DNA of 64,000 nt. Origin: Streptomyces sp. NBC_01481 (GTDB taxonomy: Bacteria > Actinomycetota > Actinomycetes > Streptomycetales > Streptomycetaceae). The notes under the pieces were generated by a model. It did not search any database and had not been told where the DNA came from. It saw only the letters and a program-made list of their open reading frames with translations. The stretch lies in assembly GCF_026339995.1 (NCBI RefSeq), contig NZ_JAPEPT010000002.1, positions 359,001-423,000 of the forward strand, written 5' to 3'. Made by a program: the position numbers and the translations under genes. The stretch's first letter is position 1; every line of letters starts with the position of its first letter. Positions 52,787 through 61,832 of the stretch are shown one piece after another.

Positions 52787-53317
52787 GTGAAGACCAGAAC
52801 GCGTGCCTTCGTGCTCGCCGTACCCCTTGTACTTACTATCCTGACCGGATGTGGCATGACTGACGACAAGAGCGATGGCGTCCCGTCCGCAGGCACGAGC
52901 ACCTCGCGTGACGCCACCGACACGATGAAAAAGGTCTCCAGCGGTATCTACGACCTGATTGGCGTGAAGGGAAAGGCGTCAGAAAACCTTCCGGGAGTGA
53001 CGGGCTGCTCAGGCAAGGACACAAAGACATACTTCCGCATCTTCCATCCGTGGAGCTTCACCCCCGCCTCGGCAAGCGACCTCGACGAAGCGATGGAGCG
53101 GCTCAAGAGAGAACTGCCCAAGCACGGGTGGGAGATCGTCGAATACGGACCGAATAACAGCAAGAACAGAAGCATCACCCTGACCGCCGACAACGACAAG
53201 AAGAAGGTCAGCGTCAATGTCATCAAAATGGCGAAGAGTGACCCGCCGATGCTGAGCCTGGACCTAGTGTCCGGTTGCTACAAGGTCCCGGACGGCGAAG
53301 AGGTCGAACACTACTGA
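52787..53317 (+). CDS. Putative lipoprotein of the DUF1023 cassette
   Basis: A 176-residue protein with a signal peptide and lipobox LTGC (MKTRTRAFVLAVPLVLTILTGC). The mature part is charged and has two Cys (about 74 and 168) that could pair. It follows the hydrolase gene by 12 bp. It may be an immunity protein or surface partner for the hydrolase; no family is recognised. Confidence 0.7.
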   Translation: MKTRTRAFVLAVPLVLTILTGCGMTDDKSDGVPSAGTSTSRDATDTMKKVSSGIYDLIGVKGKASENLPGVTGCSGKDTKTYFRIFHPWSFTPASASDLDEAMERLKRELPKHGWEIVEYGPNNSKNRSITLTADNDKKKVSVNVIKMAKSDPPMLSLDLVSGCYKVPDGEEVEHY

Positions 53318-53550
53318 GGGCTGGACGAGCAAGCTCTCACCCGCGCTGCGGACGTGCAGCGGGAGCGTGGCGGCCGGTGGCTCCAGGCCGGCGACCGGGT
53401 CCGCTGCGACAGGGTCGGGCGTGGGTTTTCCTGAGTCGAGCATGGGGCCTCCAGTTCCTACCGACCGCCGGTCATCGGGACGCTAGCAGGCACTACCCAC
53501 GCCGCAGATTGCGCGGCACCGAGTCCCTGCTCGCTGCTCCCTCCGGGACG

Positions 53551-55722
53551 GTGCACGTGGTGTGCGGGATCGGAGGGTCCGGCAAGACTACGGTCGCACT
53601 GGCCGTCGCGGCGGAAGCCCGGGCTCGGGGCACCGAGGTGTGGCAGCTGTCCGCCGTGGACCCCGCTACGTTCGACGCTCATTTACGTGCTCTTGCCGTG
53701 CGGCTGGGTGTCGGCATCGAGCGGCTCAGGCTCGCCTGGTCGGGCTCGGCCGGTGACGCCCCCGACCTTGTGTGGGAAGCGCTGGAGCAACGGACGCGAC
53801 CATGGTTGCTCGTCGTCGACAACGCCGACGACCTGGGACTACTGGCGGGCGCGGACGGCCACGTAGAGGACGGCAACGGCTGGATCCGCCGCCCGCCGAC
53901 ACCAGGACGGCTGCTGATCACCAGCCGCAACCAGAACCAAGAGGCGTGGGGGACCTGGGTGAGTCTGCACCCGCTCGGCGTTCTCTCCCGCCGGGCAGCG
54001 ACAGAACTGCTCCTCGACCGGGCCCCTACAGCGGGAGCCGGAGCCCAAGCGGCCGCGCTCTCGGACCGACTCGGCCACCTGCCACTGCTGCTCCACCAGG
54101 CCGGTCTCTATCTCTCCCGTGCAGACCGTAATCCCCCGTGGCCTGGCGCGCCTCGCTGCCCTCGAACCTTCTGGGCGTATCGCATCGCACTCGGCGACCG
54201 CCTCAACGAACTGCTGGACAGCCCGACGGGCCAGCCATCGCACCTGCCGCGCCAACGAGCCACCGCGACATGGGAGGTCACCCTCGATCTCCTGGCCCGG
54301 CGGCAGCTGGGCCACACCCGGCCGCTGCTGCGGCTGCTGGCGCACTTCGGTGACGCACCCATCCCATACACGGAGGTGCTGCCCTGCTCGGCCCTTCACA
54401 CCTCCCCGCTATTCCAGCTACAGCCCAGGGCCGATCTCCAGCAAGCGATCAACGCGCTCGCCGAATACGCCCTGGTCACCACCCAGGTCCCCGACAGCGA
54501 CGCTGACGACCCGGCCGGTTACACAGTGACCCTGCATCCGCTTGTCGCCGAAGTCACCCGGCAACTCGACGAGGTCCGCCAGTGCCGTGGTGAGTACGTC
54601 GCGCTGGTCGCCCAGGGCCTGCAGGACGGTGCGGCCAGACATGACCCTCGCCGCCCGGCCGACTGGCCTTTCTGGCACCTCGCCACAGCCCATCTGCACC
54701 GTCTGCTTGAACAGGCGGGGGACGGGGACGTCGGTCCGGATGCGGAGACCGTGACCGTCGCGGCCATCGCCTGCATCGAGTACGCCAGGGACGCCAGCCT
54801 GCACGGCCTCGCAAAAGCCACGGTTGATCGCGCCACCGCAGTGTGCGCATCGCTGCCCTCCGACGGTCGAACTGCCCTGAGGCTGAGTCTCGAACGTGCG
54901 CGGCTCACCGACCTGGCCGGTGACCTCGCAGCGGCCGAGTCGGAGTACCGCGCACTGCTCGACATCCAGCGCCGGTTACTGCGCGACGCCGATCCCCATA
55001 CCCTGTGGACCCAACATGCCCTGGCCCAGGTACTTGACCTGCGCGGAGACCTGGACGGGGCTGAGGCGGAATACCGGGCGGTCCTCGAAGGCCGCTCACG
55101 GATCCTCGGTACCGATCACATCGACACCCTGTGGACCCGGCACAACCTGGCCTGGATCGCTGGCCAGCGGGGCGACCTGGCGGTGGCCAAGGCGGAGTAC
55201 CGGGCAGTGCTGGAGGACCGTTCACGGATGTTGGGCCGCGACCATCCCCACACCTTGCACACCCGGCATGCACTGGCGTGGGTGCTCGGCCAGCGGGGCG
55301 ACCTGGCAGCGGCGGAAGCCGAGTACCGGGCAGCACTCGACGGCCAGACCCGGCTTCTCGGCGAGGAGCACCCGCACACCCGAAGCACATCCCGTGCTCT
55401 TGGTGACCTGCTGCGCCGCATCGAGGCCCAGCCTGCCACCGGAGCAGGTGACGAAGACCTGAACTGGTGGGGCTTCAGCGGGGGCGGCAGTACCGCGGTG
55501 TACCGTCCGCCGGGGTCTTCCGAAGCTCCCGGTGCAGCCGAACCGAATGTCGTCAATCGCCGCAGCCATCCTCACCTTCGAGAGGCAACGCTGAAAGAGC
55601 TCACTGATCCGTGCAAGTGCAGGCGCGCTCCAACGCTTCGGTGGGGCGGCGGGCTCCCTCCATCGCAGGTGCCGCTCAAGCTGAGGGCCGCTAGGAAGAA
55701 CGCCCTCTCATCCATCTCTTGA
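53551..55722 (+). CDS. STAND-type ATPase with TPR repeats
   Basis: A large NB-ARC-like protein (723 residues from GTG 53551). The Walker A motif GIGGSGKTT lies at residues 6-14, WLLVVDNADDL is Walker B, and RLLITSRN is the sensor region. Four 42-residue TPR units follow (each with EYRA(V/A)L and LGxxHPHTLxTRHxLA). Homology seems to continue upstream of the GTG (YPRRRLRGTESLL), so the true N-terminus, and any effector domain, may be missing or frameshifted. Two TTA codons (53683 and 54976) imply bldA-dependent translation. The last 90 residues are not conserved-looking. Its role may be signalling or phage sensing. Confidence 0.7.
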   Translation: MHVVCGIGGSGKTTVALAVAAEARARGTEVWQLSAVDPATFDAHLRALAVRLGVGIERLRLAWSGSAGDAPDLVWEALEQRTRPWLLVVDNADDLGLLAGADGHVEDGNGWIRRPPTPGRLLITSRNQNQEAWGTWVSLHPLGVLSRRAATELLLDRAPTAGAGAQAAALSDRLGHLPLLLHQAGLYLSRADRNPPWPGAPRCPRTFWAYRIALGDRLNELLDSPTGQPSHLPRQRATATWEVTLDLLARRQLGHTRPLLRLLAHFGDAPIPYTEVLPCSALHTSPLFQLQPRADLQQAINALAEYALVTTQVPDSDADDPAGYTVTLHPLVAEVTRQLDEVRQCRGEYVALVAQGLQDGAARHDPRRPADWPFWHLATAHLHRLLEQAGDGDVGPDAETVTVAAIACIEYARDASLHGLAKATVDRATAVCASLPSDGRTALRLSLERARLTDLAGDLAAAESEYRALLDIQRRLLRDADPHTLWTQHALAQVLDLRGDLDGAEAEYRAVLEGRSRILGTDHIDTLWTRHNLAWIAGQRGDLAVAKAEYRAVLEDRSRMLGRDHPHTLHTRHALAWVLGQRGDLAAAEAEYRAALDGQTRLLGEEHPHTRSTSRALGDLLRRIEAQPATGAGDEDLNWWGFSGGGSTAVYRPPGSSEAPGAAEPNVVNRRSHPHLREATLKELTDPCKCRRAPTLRWGGGLPPSQVPLKLRAARKNALSSIS
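54919..55416 (+). repeat. 126-bp TPR-coding tandem repeats
   Basis: Four consecutive 42-codon units (the last incomplete) of the GDLxxAExEYRAxL type within the STAND gene. Confidence 0.75.
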
Positions 55723-56248
55723 TCCTTTTAATTGGCCCGGGAGGAACAGAGGGCGCGGTCCGTGTCCGCCAAACCGCGTCCAGAGCCCTTCGGCGACGAG
55801 TTCGAACACCGATGACCGATCCCCATTCAGCTAGGGATCAGAAGGTCTCTGACATCCGCTGTTGACATCAACGACCCCGGGCAGGGGCGCACATGGGCAC
55901 CCCTGTCCGGTCGTCACGACTGCCGAACCCAAGATCCACCTCTGCGCCCGATCGAACTCCTCAAGCGGATATCGAGCAAGGCGGGTGGTCATTCACTGGA
56001 TGGAGTCCACGAACGCGTCCCAGGGGAGCCCTCGGGCTGATGGACCGTGCGGCGGGTTCGGCGACGCCCGCAGACCGGCCCCTGCCAGGAGGTCCGCATT
56101 CCTGGGTTGGTGCCAGGCTCCCTGCAACCGTTACTGCAACGGTTGTTGCTGGCGGCCATGCGCCTATGCGTACTTGTGTACACCCTTGGTTTGCCTTCTA
56201 GGTTGCGATGTCATCTGCAGCGCTCGGTCTGAACCTAGGGGGAGCAGG
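55723..56248. other. Intergenic region before the unrecognised 449-residue gene
   Basis: No supported gene. CAACCGTT (56125-56132) and AACGGTTG (56138-56145) form a perfect 8-bp inverted repeat about 105 bp before the next start, and could be an operator. The GC content and codon pattern suggest degraded sequence. Confidence 0.45.
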
Positions 56249-57598
56249 TTGAAGCCAGCATCAGAGGTACTGAAGGACCTCATACGGCCAACTAACGTCG
56301 CAGTCCACTCAAGCGGGGCGTTAGTTGGCGACGTAGATGCGGTAGCAGTGGAGGATGACAAGAAGCGCAGGGAGAGGGAGCTCGACGCGCTTCGTCGCAA
56401 GCCAGCCTTGCAGCCGCTAGCCGCGAAGGAGATCGGCTCCTTTCGGCTGACTCCATGGCACGTGCTGCACACGTTCGGACGGGCTATCGCTCTGGCTCGG
56501 AGAGGAGCCGGTCGTGGCCTTGCCGAACACTGGGGCAGCTTGAAGTACAGTCAGGCCCTTTTTGCGGGTCGGCCGGACGCGTACATGAGCCTTTCCGCCG
56601 AAGGCCGTGAAACGGCGGACTACTACAAGGCACTCCAGTCTGGCGAGCTTGGTGTCGGATTCGCGCTGTCGCTGGCCAAACACGTTTTGGGGCGGCGCTA
56701 CCCTCACCACGCCGTATCGATCATTTCCGCGGACACGGTTCTTCGGGCTGGCTGGGCCCTGACCAGCCGGGACGCGGGGCATCGATCCGGCTACCGGTAC
56801 CGTCCGCGGTTCTTCGCCGAGGTGTGGAAGCCGGGAGAGCCCTCGCGGGTCTTTCCAATCGAGTCCAAGGGGAACCACAGCAACGCTTCCACTTCGCACG
56901 ACCAGCTCGCTTCTGCTTCAGCGCACGTTGAGGCGGTGCACATCGGATCCTGGAACGAGACGCCCAGTCTGCTTTTCAGCACTGAACTTCCCATGGAAGG
57001 ACCGCTCACCGTGCACGGTCTACAGACACTCGGGAAGGGCGGCTTCCTGAGAGAGTCACTTGGCGCAGGCGACAGAGACTTGGATCATCATGTTGAGGAG
57101 TTGAACATCTATCCAGGGATACAGCCGCCGTCCGCAGACGGCGAGACTCCCTCCTCCGAGCCTGGCTTCCACGTCCAGCCAGAGCACTACTCCTGGTTTG
57201 GGCACGTCCTTGCCCGCACGTTTGCCGCTGGGCTCACTGCCTTCGCTGGCGATGGGGAGGCAACGGTGCGGTACCTCACCAAGCGTCAAGGCCAACGCCA
57301 CTTCACGGGTTTCGCACACGCCGCGACCGGCAGTGTTCAAGATGCGCGGCAAGAGCTTTGCGGTATTCCGTTCGTCGGCACGGATCACGTCTTTCGCTTG
57401 AACCGGACACGTGTCGAGGCGTTCTCCGGCGTCGCCGAGCACCTCTACCGCCACCTGGAAGGGGGCCACGTCCAGAGGTACCGGGATGAGGTCTACGTCC
57501 GTCGTGACGCCTGGCCGCAAGCTACTTGGGATTCCAAGTGGGGAGGCCCCGTCTCAGTACATCCGGACGGATCTGCATTGGCCATGCGCGAGCTTTGA
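56249..57598 (+). CDS. Unrecognised 449-residue protein, possible nuclease-like
   Basis: Started at TTG 56249 with GGGGGAGCAG directly upstream. I do not recognise the family. Visible features are a charged N-terminal region (DDKKRRERELDALRRK), an aromatic and Arg-rich centre, and RVFPIESKGNHSNASTSHDQLASASAHVEAVHIG. In this last segment a Glu-x-Lys after a hydrophobic strand, followed by a helix with Gln, resembles the core of PD-(D/E)XK nucleases; the preceding acidic residue is in FFAEVWKPGE. A TTA codon occurs at codon 25. It stands alone in a decayed island, consistent with a defence or conflict gene. Confidence 0.7.
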   Translation: MKPASEVLKDLIRPTNVAVHSSGALVGDVDAVAVEDDKKRRERELDALRRKPALQPLAAKEIGSFRLTPWHVLHTFGRAIALARRGAGRGLAEHWGSLKYSQALFAGRPDAYMSLSAEGRETADYYKALQSGELGVGFALSLAKHVLGRRYPHHAVSIISADTVLRAGWALTSRDAGHRSGYRYRPRFFAEVWKPGEPSRVFPIESKGNHSNASTSHDQLASASAHVEAVHIGSWNETPSLLFSTELPMEGPLTVHGLQTLGKGGFLRESLGAGDRDLDHHVEELNIYPGIQPPSADGETPSSEPGFHVQPEHYSWFGHVLARTFAAGLTAFAGDGEATVRYLTKRQGQRHFTGFAHAATGSVQDARQELCGIPFVGTDHVFRLNRTRVEAFSGVAEHLYRHLEGGHVQRYRDEVYVRRDAWPQATWDSKWGGPVSVHPDGSALAMREL

Positions 57599-57689
57599 CC
57601 GTGAGCAAGCCTGAGATGCGAGCACGACCAACAGATGCACTCCAAAGCTGACACCGCACTGTCGTGAGCGTGGGAGCAGTCTGGGAGAA

Positions 57690-57887
57690 GATGGTGTGGG
57701 CTTGGGTGTAGCGGCCGAGGGCAGGCGGCAGGGGTTCGTCGATCTGCCGCAGGTCGACCTCGGCCAGGTCGATGAGGTCGAACTGCGCGTCGGTGCGGCC
57801 GGCGGCTTGCTCCAGGACCCAGTGGGCGACGGCCTCGCCGACGCGTCCGGGGCGGGTGCTGGCCAGGATGATCGCGATCGTGCTCAT
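57690..57887 (-). pseudogene. N-terminal fragment of an NADPH-dependent FMN reductase
   Basis: MSTIAIILASTRPGRVGEAVAHWV...LPPALGRYTQAHT is the first third of an FMN-reductase-like flavodoxin-fold protein (about 190 residues when complete). After TQAHT the similarity stops and the frame continues into unrelated sequence, so the gene is truncated. Confidence 0.7.
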
Positions 57888-57949
57888 CGGGGCTCCTTCA
57901 CGGTTCGTCGTCGTACGGACCCGTGGCGCAAGGGGGCGGGCCGCGCGGG

Positions 57950-58477
57950 TCAGCCCGCCTGGCTGTGGGCGGCGCCCTCGCCGGCGAACGGGGACATCAG
58001 GTGGGCGGCGTCGCCCAGCAGCGTGACACCGGGGATCCGTTCCCAGCGGTGTCCGGTGGGCAGGGCGAGGATGTGCCGCGACACAAAGGCGCCGTCGGCC
58101 TCGGCGACCAGTGCGCGCAGGCTGTCGTCCCAGCCGTCGAGGTGGGCGAGGACGGCCGCCTTGGCGGCATCCGAGTCGGTGAAATCGATGCCGGTGATCC
58201 AATCCTGGGGTGCCTTGCGCGCGACAAAGACGTGCAGGCTGCCGTCGGTCTCGCGGTGGGCGATGAGGCCCTTGCCGCCGTCGAGCGCGAAGAAGAAACC
58301 GCCGCCGATGACGGCCGCGCTGCCGGGGTAGCGCCGGTCGGCGTCCAGCAGGTCCACCTCGACGAAGGACACGCCGGTGTACGCGGGGACGGCCGCAGAG
58401 AGCAGCGGGCGGATCCTCGACGAGGCTCCGTCGGCGCCTATGAGCAGGTCGGTGGTGAAGGCGCTCCCGTCGGCGAG
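57950..58477 (-). pseudogene. Internal fragment of an FAD-dependent monooxygenase (TetX-like)
   Basis: About 170 residues, from LADGSAFTTDLLIGADGASSRIRP (the GADG FAD-site segment) to TLLGDAAHLMSPFAGEGA (the GD motif), with both the N-terminal Rossmann GxGxxG and the C-terminus missing. It is fused in frame to the TetR remnant upstream. This class includes tetracycline-degrading monooxygenases, but the substrate here is unknown. Confidence 0.75.
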
Positions 58478-59034
58478 GCCGTGCGCGGCTCGGGTCAGGG
58501 CGTCCCAGTCGTCCTGGGTGTCGGCGGCCCGGTCCTGGCCGGCGTGCTCGGCGGCCATCGCGGTGGCGTACTGCAGTAGTACGTCCACGCCCCAGGCGGC
58601 CTGTCCCGGCGGCACGCCGCCCTCGTCCAGCAGAGCCAGCAACGCCTCGACCAGCCGCAGATAGTGCTCACCGCTGGGGCGGGCGACCAGCGCCGCGCGT
58701 GCCAGTTCCGGGTGGGCGAACAGCACCGTCGTGCAGGAGGTGAGCACCTCGATCAGCGGTCGCGCCAGTCGCCGTCGGCGCTGACCGGGGTCATGTCTAC
58801 GGAGCCGAGCAGTTCGTCCAGGACTGCCGCGTGCAGTTCGGCGGTGTTGCGCACGTAGACGTACAGCGATGCCGGGCCGGTGTCCAGCTCCTGCGCCAGG
58901 CGGCGCATGGTGACCTTCTGCAGACCTTCGGACCACATGATCCGCACTTCGGCGGCGATGATGCCCGCCCGGGTCAGAGCGGGTTTGGCCGGGCGTTCCC
59001 GACGACTGAGGGGGCCATTGCCGTGAGTTGCCAT
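58478..59034 (-). pseudogene. TetR-family repressor with a frameshift and lost C-terminus
   Basis: The ATG at 59034 opens a TetR helix-turn-helix (GLQKVTMRRLAQELDTGPASLYVYVRNTAELHAAVLDEL) that ends at a stop after DWRDR. The C-terminal domain (LIEVLTSCTTVLFAHPELARAALVARPSGEHYLRLVEALLALL) continues in another frame. One base appears lost near 58755-58758. It then runs directly into the monooxygenase fragment, so the end is deleted too. Confidence 0.75.
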
Positions 59035-59046
59035 GCCTCGACGTAA

Positions 59047-59089
59047 CGAACATGTTCGCCACAAACAAGTACCTGACGAACATCTTCGT
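59047..59089. promoter_or_regulatory. Pair of palindromic TetR-type operators
   Basis: CGAACATGTTCG (59047-59058, perfect) and ACGAACATCTTCGT (59076-59089, arms ACGAA/TTCGT) share the core GAACAT and lie 13 bases and more upstream of the tetR remnant. They probably served as its autoregulatory operators. Confidence 0.6.
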
Positions 59090-59222
59090 AAGCAGTCCGC
59101 CCATGAGGTGGCGGGGAGACCCGTCACCCCACCGCCGTCCCCGGAGTGCGCCCTTGATCACGTCGGCGTTGACTGGGCCCACCGCCCCTGGCCCGCCGGA
59201 GATCGAGGAGAGCGCACCCTCC

Positions 59223-60569
59223 ATGTCCGCAGTCCCCGCGCCCCAAGGCCAGTCCGCACCCCCCGCGCCCGAGGGCCAAGGGCCCGGTTCCGGCCAGCCG
59301 GCGCTGCGTCAGACGTTGTTGAGCCCCGGCTACGTACGCCTGTTGCTGGTCTCCGTCGTCCTGGGTGTGCCCATCGCGCTCGCCTGTTTCTACTTCGTGA
59401 GCCTGCAGCACGAGCTGCAGCACTGGGTGTGGGAGTCCCTGCCGGAGGCGGCCGGATACGACCGGGCGCCCTGGTGGTGGCCGCTGCCCGCGCTGCTGCT
59501 GGCCGGGCTGTTGCTCGCGCCCGTCGTCACACGCGCGCCGGGGCATGGCGGCCATGTGCCCGTCCACGGTTTCTTCGGCCCGCCGCTCGGGCCGAAGGAG
59601 CTGCCGGGCGTGCTCTTCGCCGCCCTCGCGACGCTGCCTCTGGGCGTGGTGCTGGGTCCGGAAGCTCCCCTGATGGCGGTGGGCAGCGGCCTTGCGCTGC
59701 TCATCGTGCGAGCGGTGAACAGGGACGCGGACCCCAAGACCGTGCTCGTACTGGGCACCGCCGGTTCCACGACGGCGATCTCCACCATTCTCGGCGGCCC
59801 TCTGGTGGCCGCCGTGATGATGGTCGAGGCCGCCGGTCTCGGCGGCCCGCAGCTGGTGCTCCTGCTGCTGCCCTGTCTGCTGGCCAGCGGTGTGGGGGCG
59901 CTGGTCTTCACCGGATTCGGGCAGTGGACCGGGCTGTCGACCGGGGCGCTCACCCTGCCCGAGGTGCCGCCGGACGCGAGCCCGGACGCGGGGGACTTCC
60001 TGTGGGGGATTCCCGTGGCGGTGCTGATCGCGGCGATCCTTACCACTGGTCACCGCCTCGGCTATCTGACGGCGGCCTGGACGGGGCGGAGCACCGCCGT
60101 CCGTACGATCGCCTGTGCCGGGGCCGTGGGCGTCTGCATCTCCGCGTACGCCCTGGTCACCGACCGCTCGCCGGAGGAGGCCGCCCTGTCCGGCCAGGCG
60201 ACCCTGGGCACCCTGGCCGCAAACCCCCACGCCTGGTCCATCGGCGCGCTGGCCGCTCTGGTCCTGTTCAAGGGCCTCGCCTGGGGCATCTGTCTGGGCA
60301 GCCTGCGCGGCGGCCCCATCTTCCCGTCTGTGCTGCTCGGTGCCGCCATCGGGATCGCCTGCTCGGGGCTGCCCGGACTCGGTACGGCGGCGGGGCTCGC
60401 GCTCGGGATCGCCACCGCCACCGCCGTGGTCACCCGCCTCCCGGTCACCAGCGCCGTGCTCTCCTTCCTCCTGCTCGGCACTGACGCGGCCGACCAGATG
60501 CCGCTGGTCATCGTCTGCTCGGTTCTCGGCTTCGTCGTCTCCCAACTCCTCGAAGGGGAGCGGAAGTAG
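59223..60569 (+). CDS. ClC-family chloride channel/transporter
   Basis: A 448-residue polytopic protein started at the ATG at 59223 with GAGGAGAG upstream. The ClC signature pieces are VVLGPEAPLMAVGSGLAL (GxExP) and RGGPIFPSVLLGAAIG (GxFxP). Helices about 35-55, 85-100 and repeated pairs follow the ClC fold. It moves chloride, possibly in exchange for protons, across the membrane. It starts a run of ion-transport genes. Confidence 0.88.
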   Translation: MSAVPAPQGQSAPPAPEGQGPGSGQPALRQTLLSPGYVRLLLVSVVLGVPIALACFYFVSLQHELQHWVWESLPEAAGYDRAPWWWPLPALLLAGLLLAPVVTRAPGHGGHVPVHGFFGPPLGPKELPGVLFAALATLPLGVVLGPEAPLMAVGSGLALLIVRAVNRDADPKTVLVLGTAGSTTAISTILGGPLVAAVMMVEAAGLGGPQLVLLLLPCLLASGVGALVFTGFGQWTGLSTGALTLPEVPPDASPDAGDFLWGIPVAVLIAAILTTGHRLGYLTAAWTGRSTAVRTIACAGAVGVCISAYALVTDRSPEEAALSGQATLGTLAANPHAWSIGALAALVLFKGLAWGICLGSLRGGPIFPSVLLGAAIGIACSGLPGLGTAAGLALGIATATAVVTRLPVTSAVLSFLLLGTDAADQMPLVIVCSVLGFVVSQLLEGERK

Positions 60570-60584
60570 GGCGCGACGGACTGA

Positions 60585-61031
60585 TCAGGCCCTGCTCGGC
60601 GCGTCGCTGCGGTACACCGCCAGCGCCCAGATGATGAACACGTCGATCGCGATCATGACCACCGACCAGATCGGCGAGTACGGCAGGAACATGAACTCGG
60701 CGATGAGGCTGAGCGAGGCCAGGCAGATACCCAGCACCCGTGCCCAGGTGGCGGCCTTGAACAGGCCCCCGGCGGTGATCGCGAGGCAGGCGCCGATAAT
60801 CAGGTGGATCCAGCCCCAGCCGGTCAGGTTGATGCGGTAGACGTAGTTGCCGACCCGGCCGTACACATCGTCCTCGATGATCGCGGCGATGCCCTGGAGT
60901 ACGCCGAGCACTCCGATGCACAGCATCAGCACGGCGGCGAAGGCGAGACCGCCGGTCACCCACGGGCTGTTCGGTTCTCCTGGCTGCGGCCCCTTGTACG
61001 TCGGTGTTCCTATCGGCTGGTCCTGACTCAT
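60585..61031 (-). CDS. DUF7144-type four-helix membrane protein
   Basis: A 148-residue protein with four membrane helices (about 27-48, 70-92, 95-115 and 120-140) after a Pro-rich N-terminus. GGLAFAAVLMLCIGVLGVLQGI and GWGWIHLIIGACLAITAGGL are the typical opening helices of these small actinobacterial membrane proteins. It is convergent with the ClC gene. The function is unknown. Confidence 0.8.
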   Translation of the reverse strand: MSQDQPIGTPTYKGPQPGEPNSPWVTGGLAFAAVLMLCIGVLGVLQGIAAIIEDDVYGRVGNYVYRINLTGWGWIHLIIGACLAITAGGLFKAATWARVLGICLASLSLIAEFMFLPYSPIWSVVMIAIDVFIIWALAVYRSDAPSRA

Positions 61032-61259
61032 GGCGTGGTCCTCCGGTCGGTCCCGTACGCCGGCCGCGTCCGGGACCTCGAGCGTCGGCCCGGGCCCACC
61101 CCGCCGCCATACGGGAACGCCCGTCCGGGTGATTCGGGCGCAGGGCGCTCATGCGCCGGTGCACCGTTCGGCCGCTGTCGGGTGGCGGCGGATCGCCGGG
61201 GCGGCCGATCGTGGTGGGGGCGTGCTTCGGCGGGACGCGACCTCGGGCGGGAGGCTCAC

Positions 61260-61790
61260 GTGGTGCACCGCACAACCGATCCTGGCCCGGTACGGGTCTT
61301 GGGTCCACCCCTGTGTCTCGTAGTCGCCACGACCGTCGCGTACTTCCTGCTCCCCCTCGACAAGTTCGGACCGCACCGCCCCCTGCTCAGCTGGACGATC
61401 TTCTTCGTGGGGATGGCCATCGTCACGTACCTGCTGCTGCGTCAGATCATGAACGCGTACGTCGACAAGCCGGGCACCCACCCCGTCATCGTCATTCCCG
61501 TCCTGATGTTCCTGGCGGTCCTGCTCTTCTCCGGGACGTACTACACACTCGCCAAGGACCCGAACGCCTTCATGGGACTGAAGACACGCCTCGACGCCCT
61601 GTACTTCACCGTCGTCACGCTTGCGACCGTCGGCTACGGGGACGTGGTGCCGCAGAGCCAGACCGCACGACTGGTGACCATGTTTCAGATCCTGTACAGC
61701 TTCGTCGTTCTGACCGCCGCCGCGACCGCCGTGACGCGCCGGGTGCGCAGGCGGGCCGGGGAGCGGCTCGGGCGCAACGATCTCAGCTGA
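61260..61790 (+). CDS. Two-pore-helix potassium channel (Ion_trans_2)
   Basis: A 176-residue protein beginning at GTG 61260 (or the next GTG) with GGGAGG upstream. It has four hydrophobic segments, the last two enclosing the selectivity filter TLATVGYGDVVP. A basic C-terminal end (TRRVRRRAGERLGRN) lacks an RCK domain. It is likely a simple K+ channel. A 228-bp gap upstream (61032-61259) shows no gene. Confidence 0.88.
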   Translation: MVHRTTDPGPVRVLGPPLCLVVATTVAYFLLPLDKFGPHRPLLSWTIFFVGMAIVTYLLLRQIMNAYVDKPGTHPVIVIPVLMFLAVLLFSGTYYTLAKDPNAFMGLKTRLDALYFTVVTLATVGYGDVVPQSQTARLVTMFQILYSFVVLTAAATAVTRRVRRRAGERLGRNDLS

Positions 61791-61832
61791 CAGGTCCGTC
61801 TGAGATGTCCGGCCTGATGCTACATACGAGCC

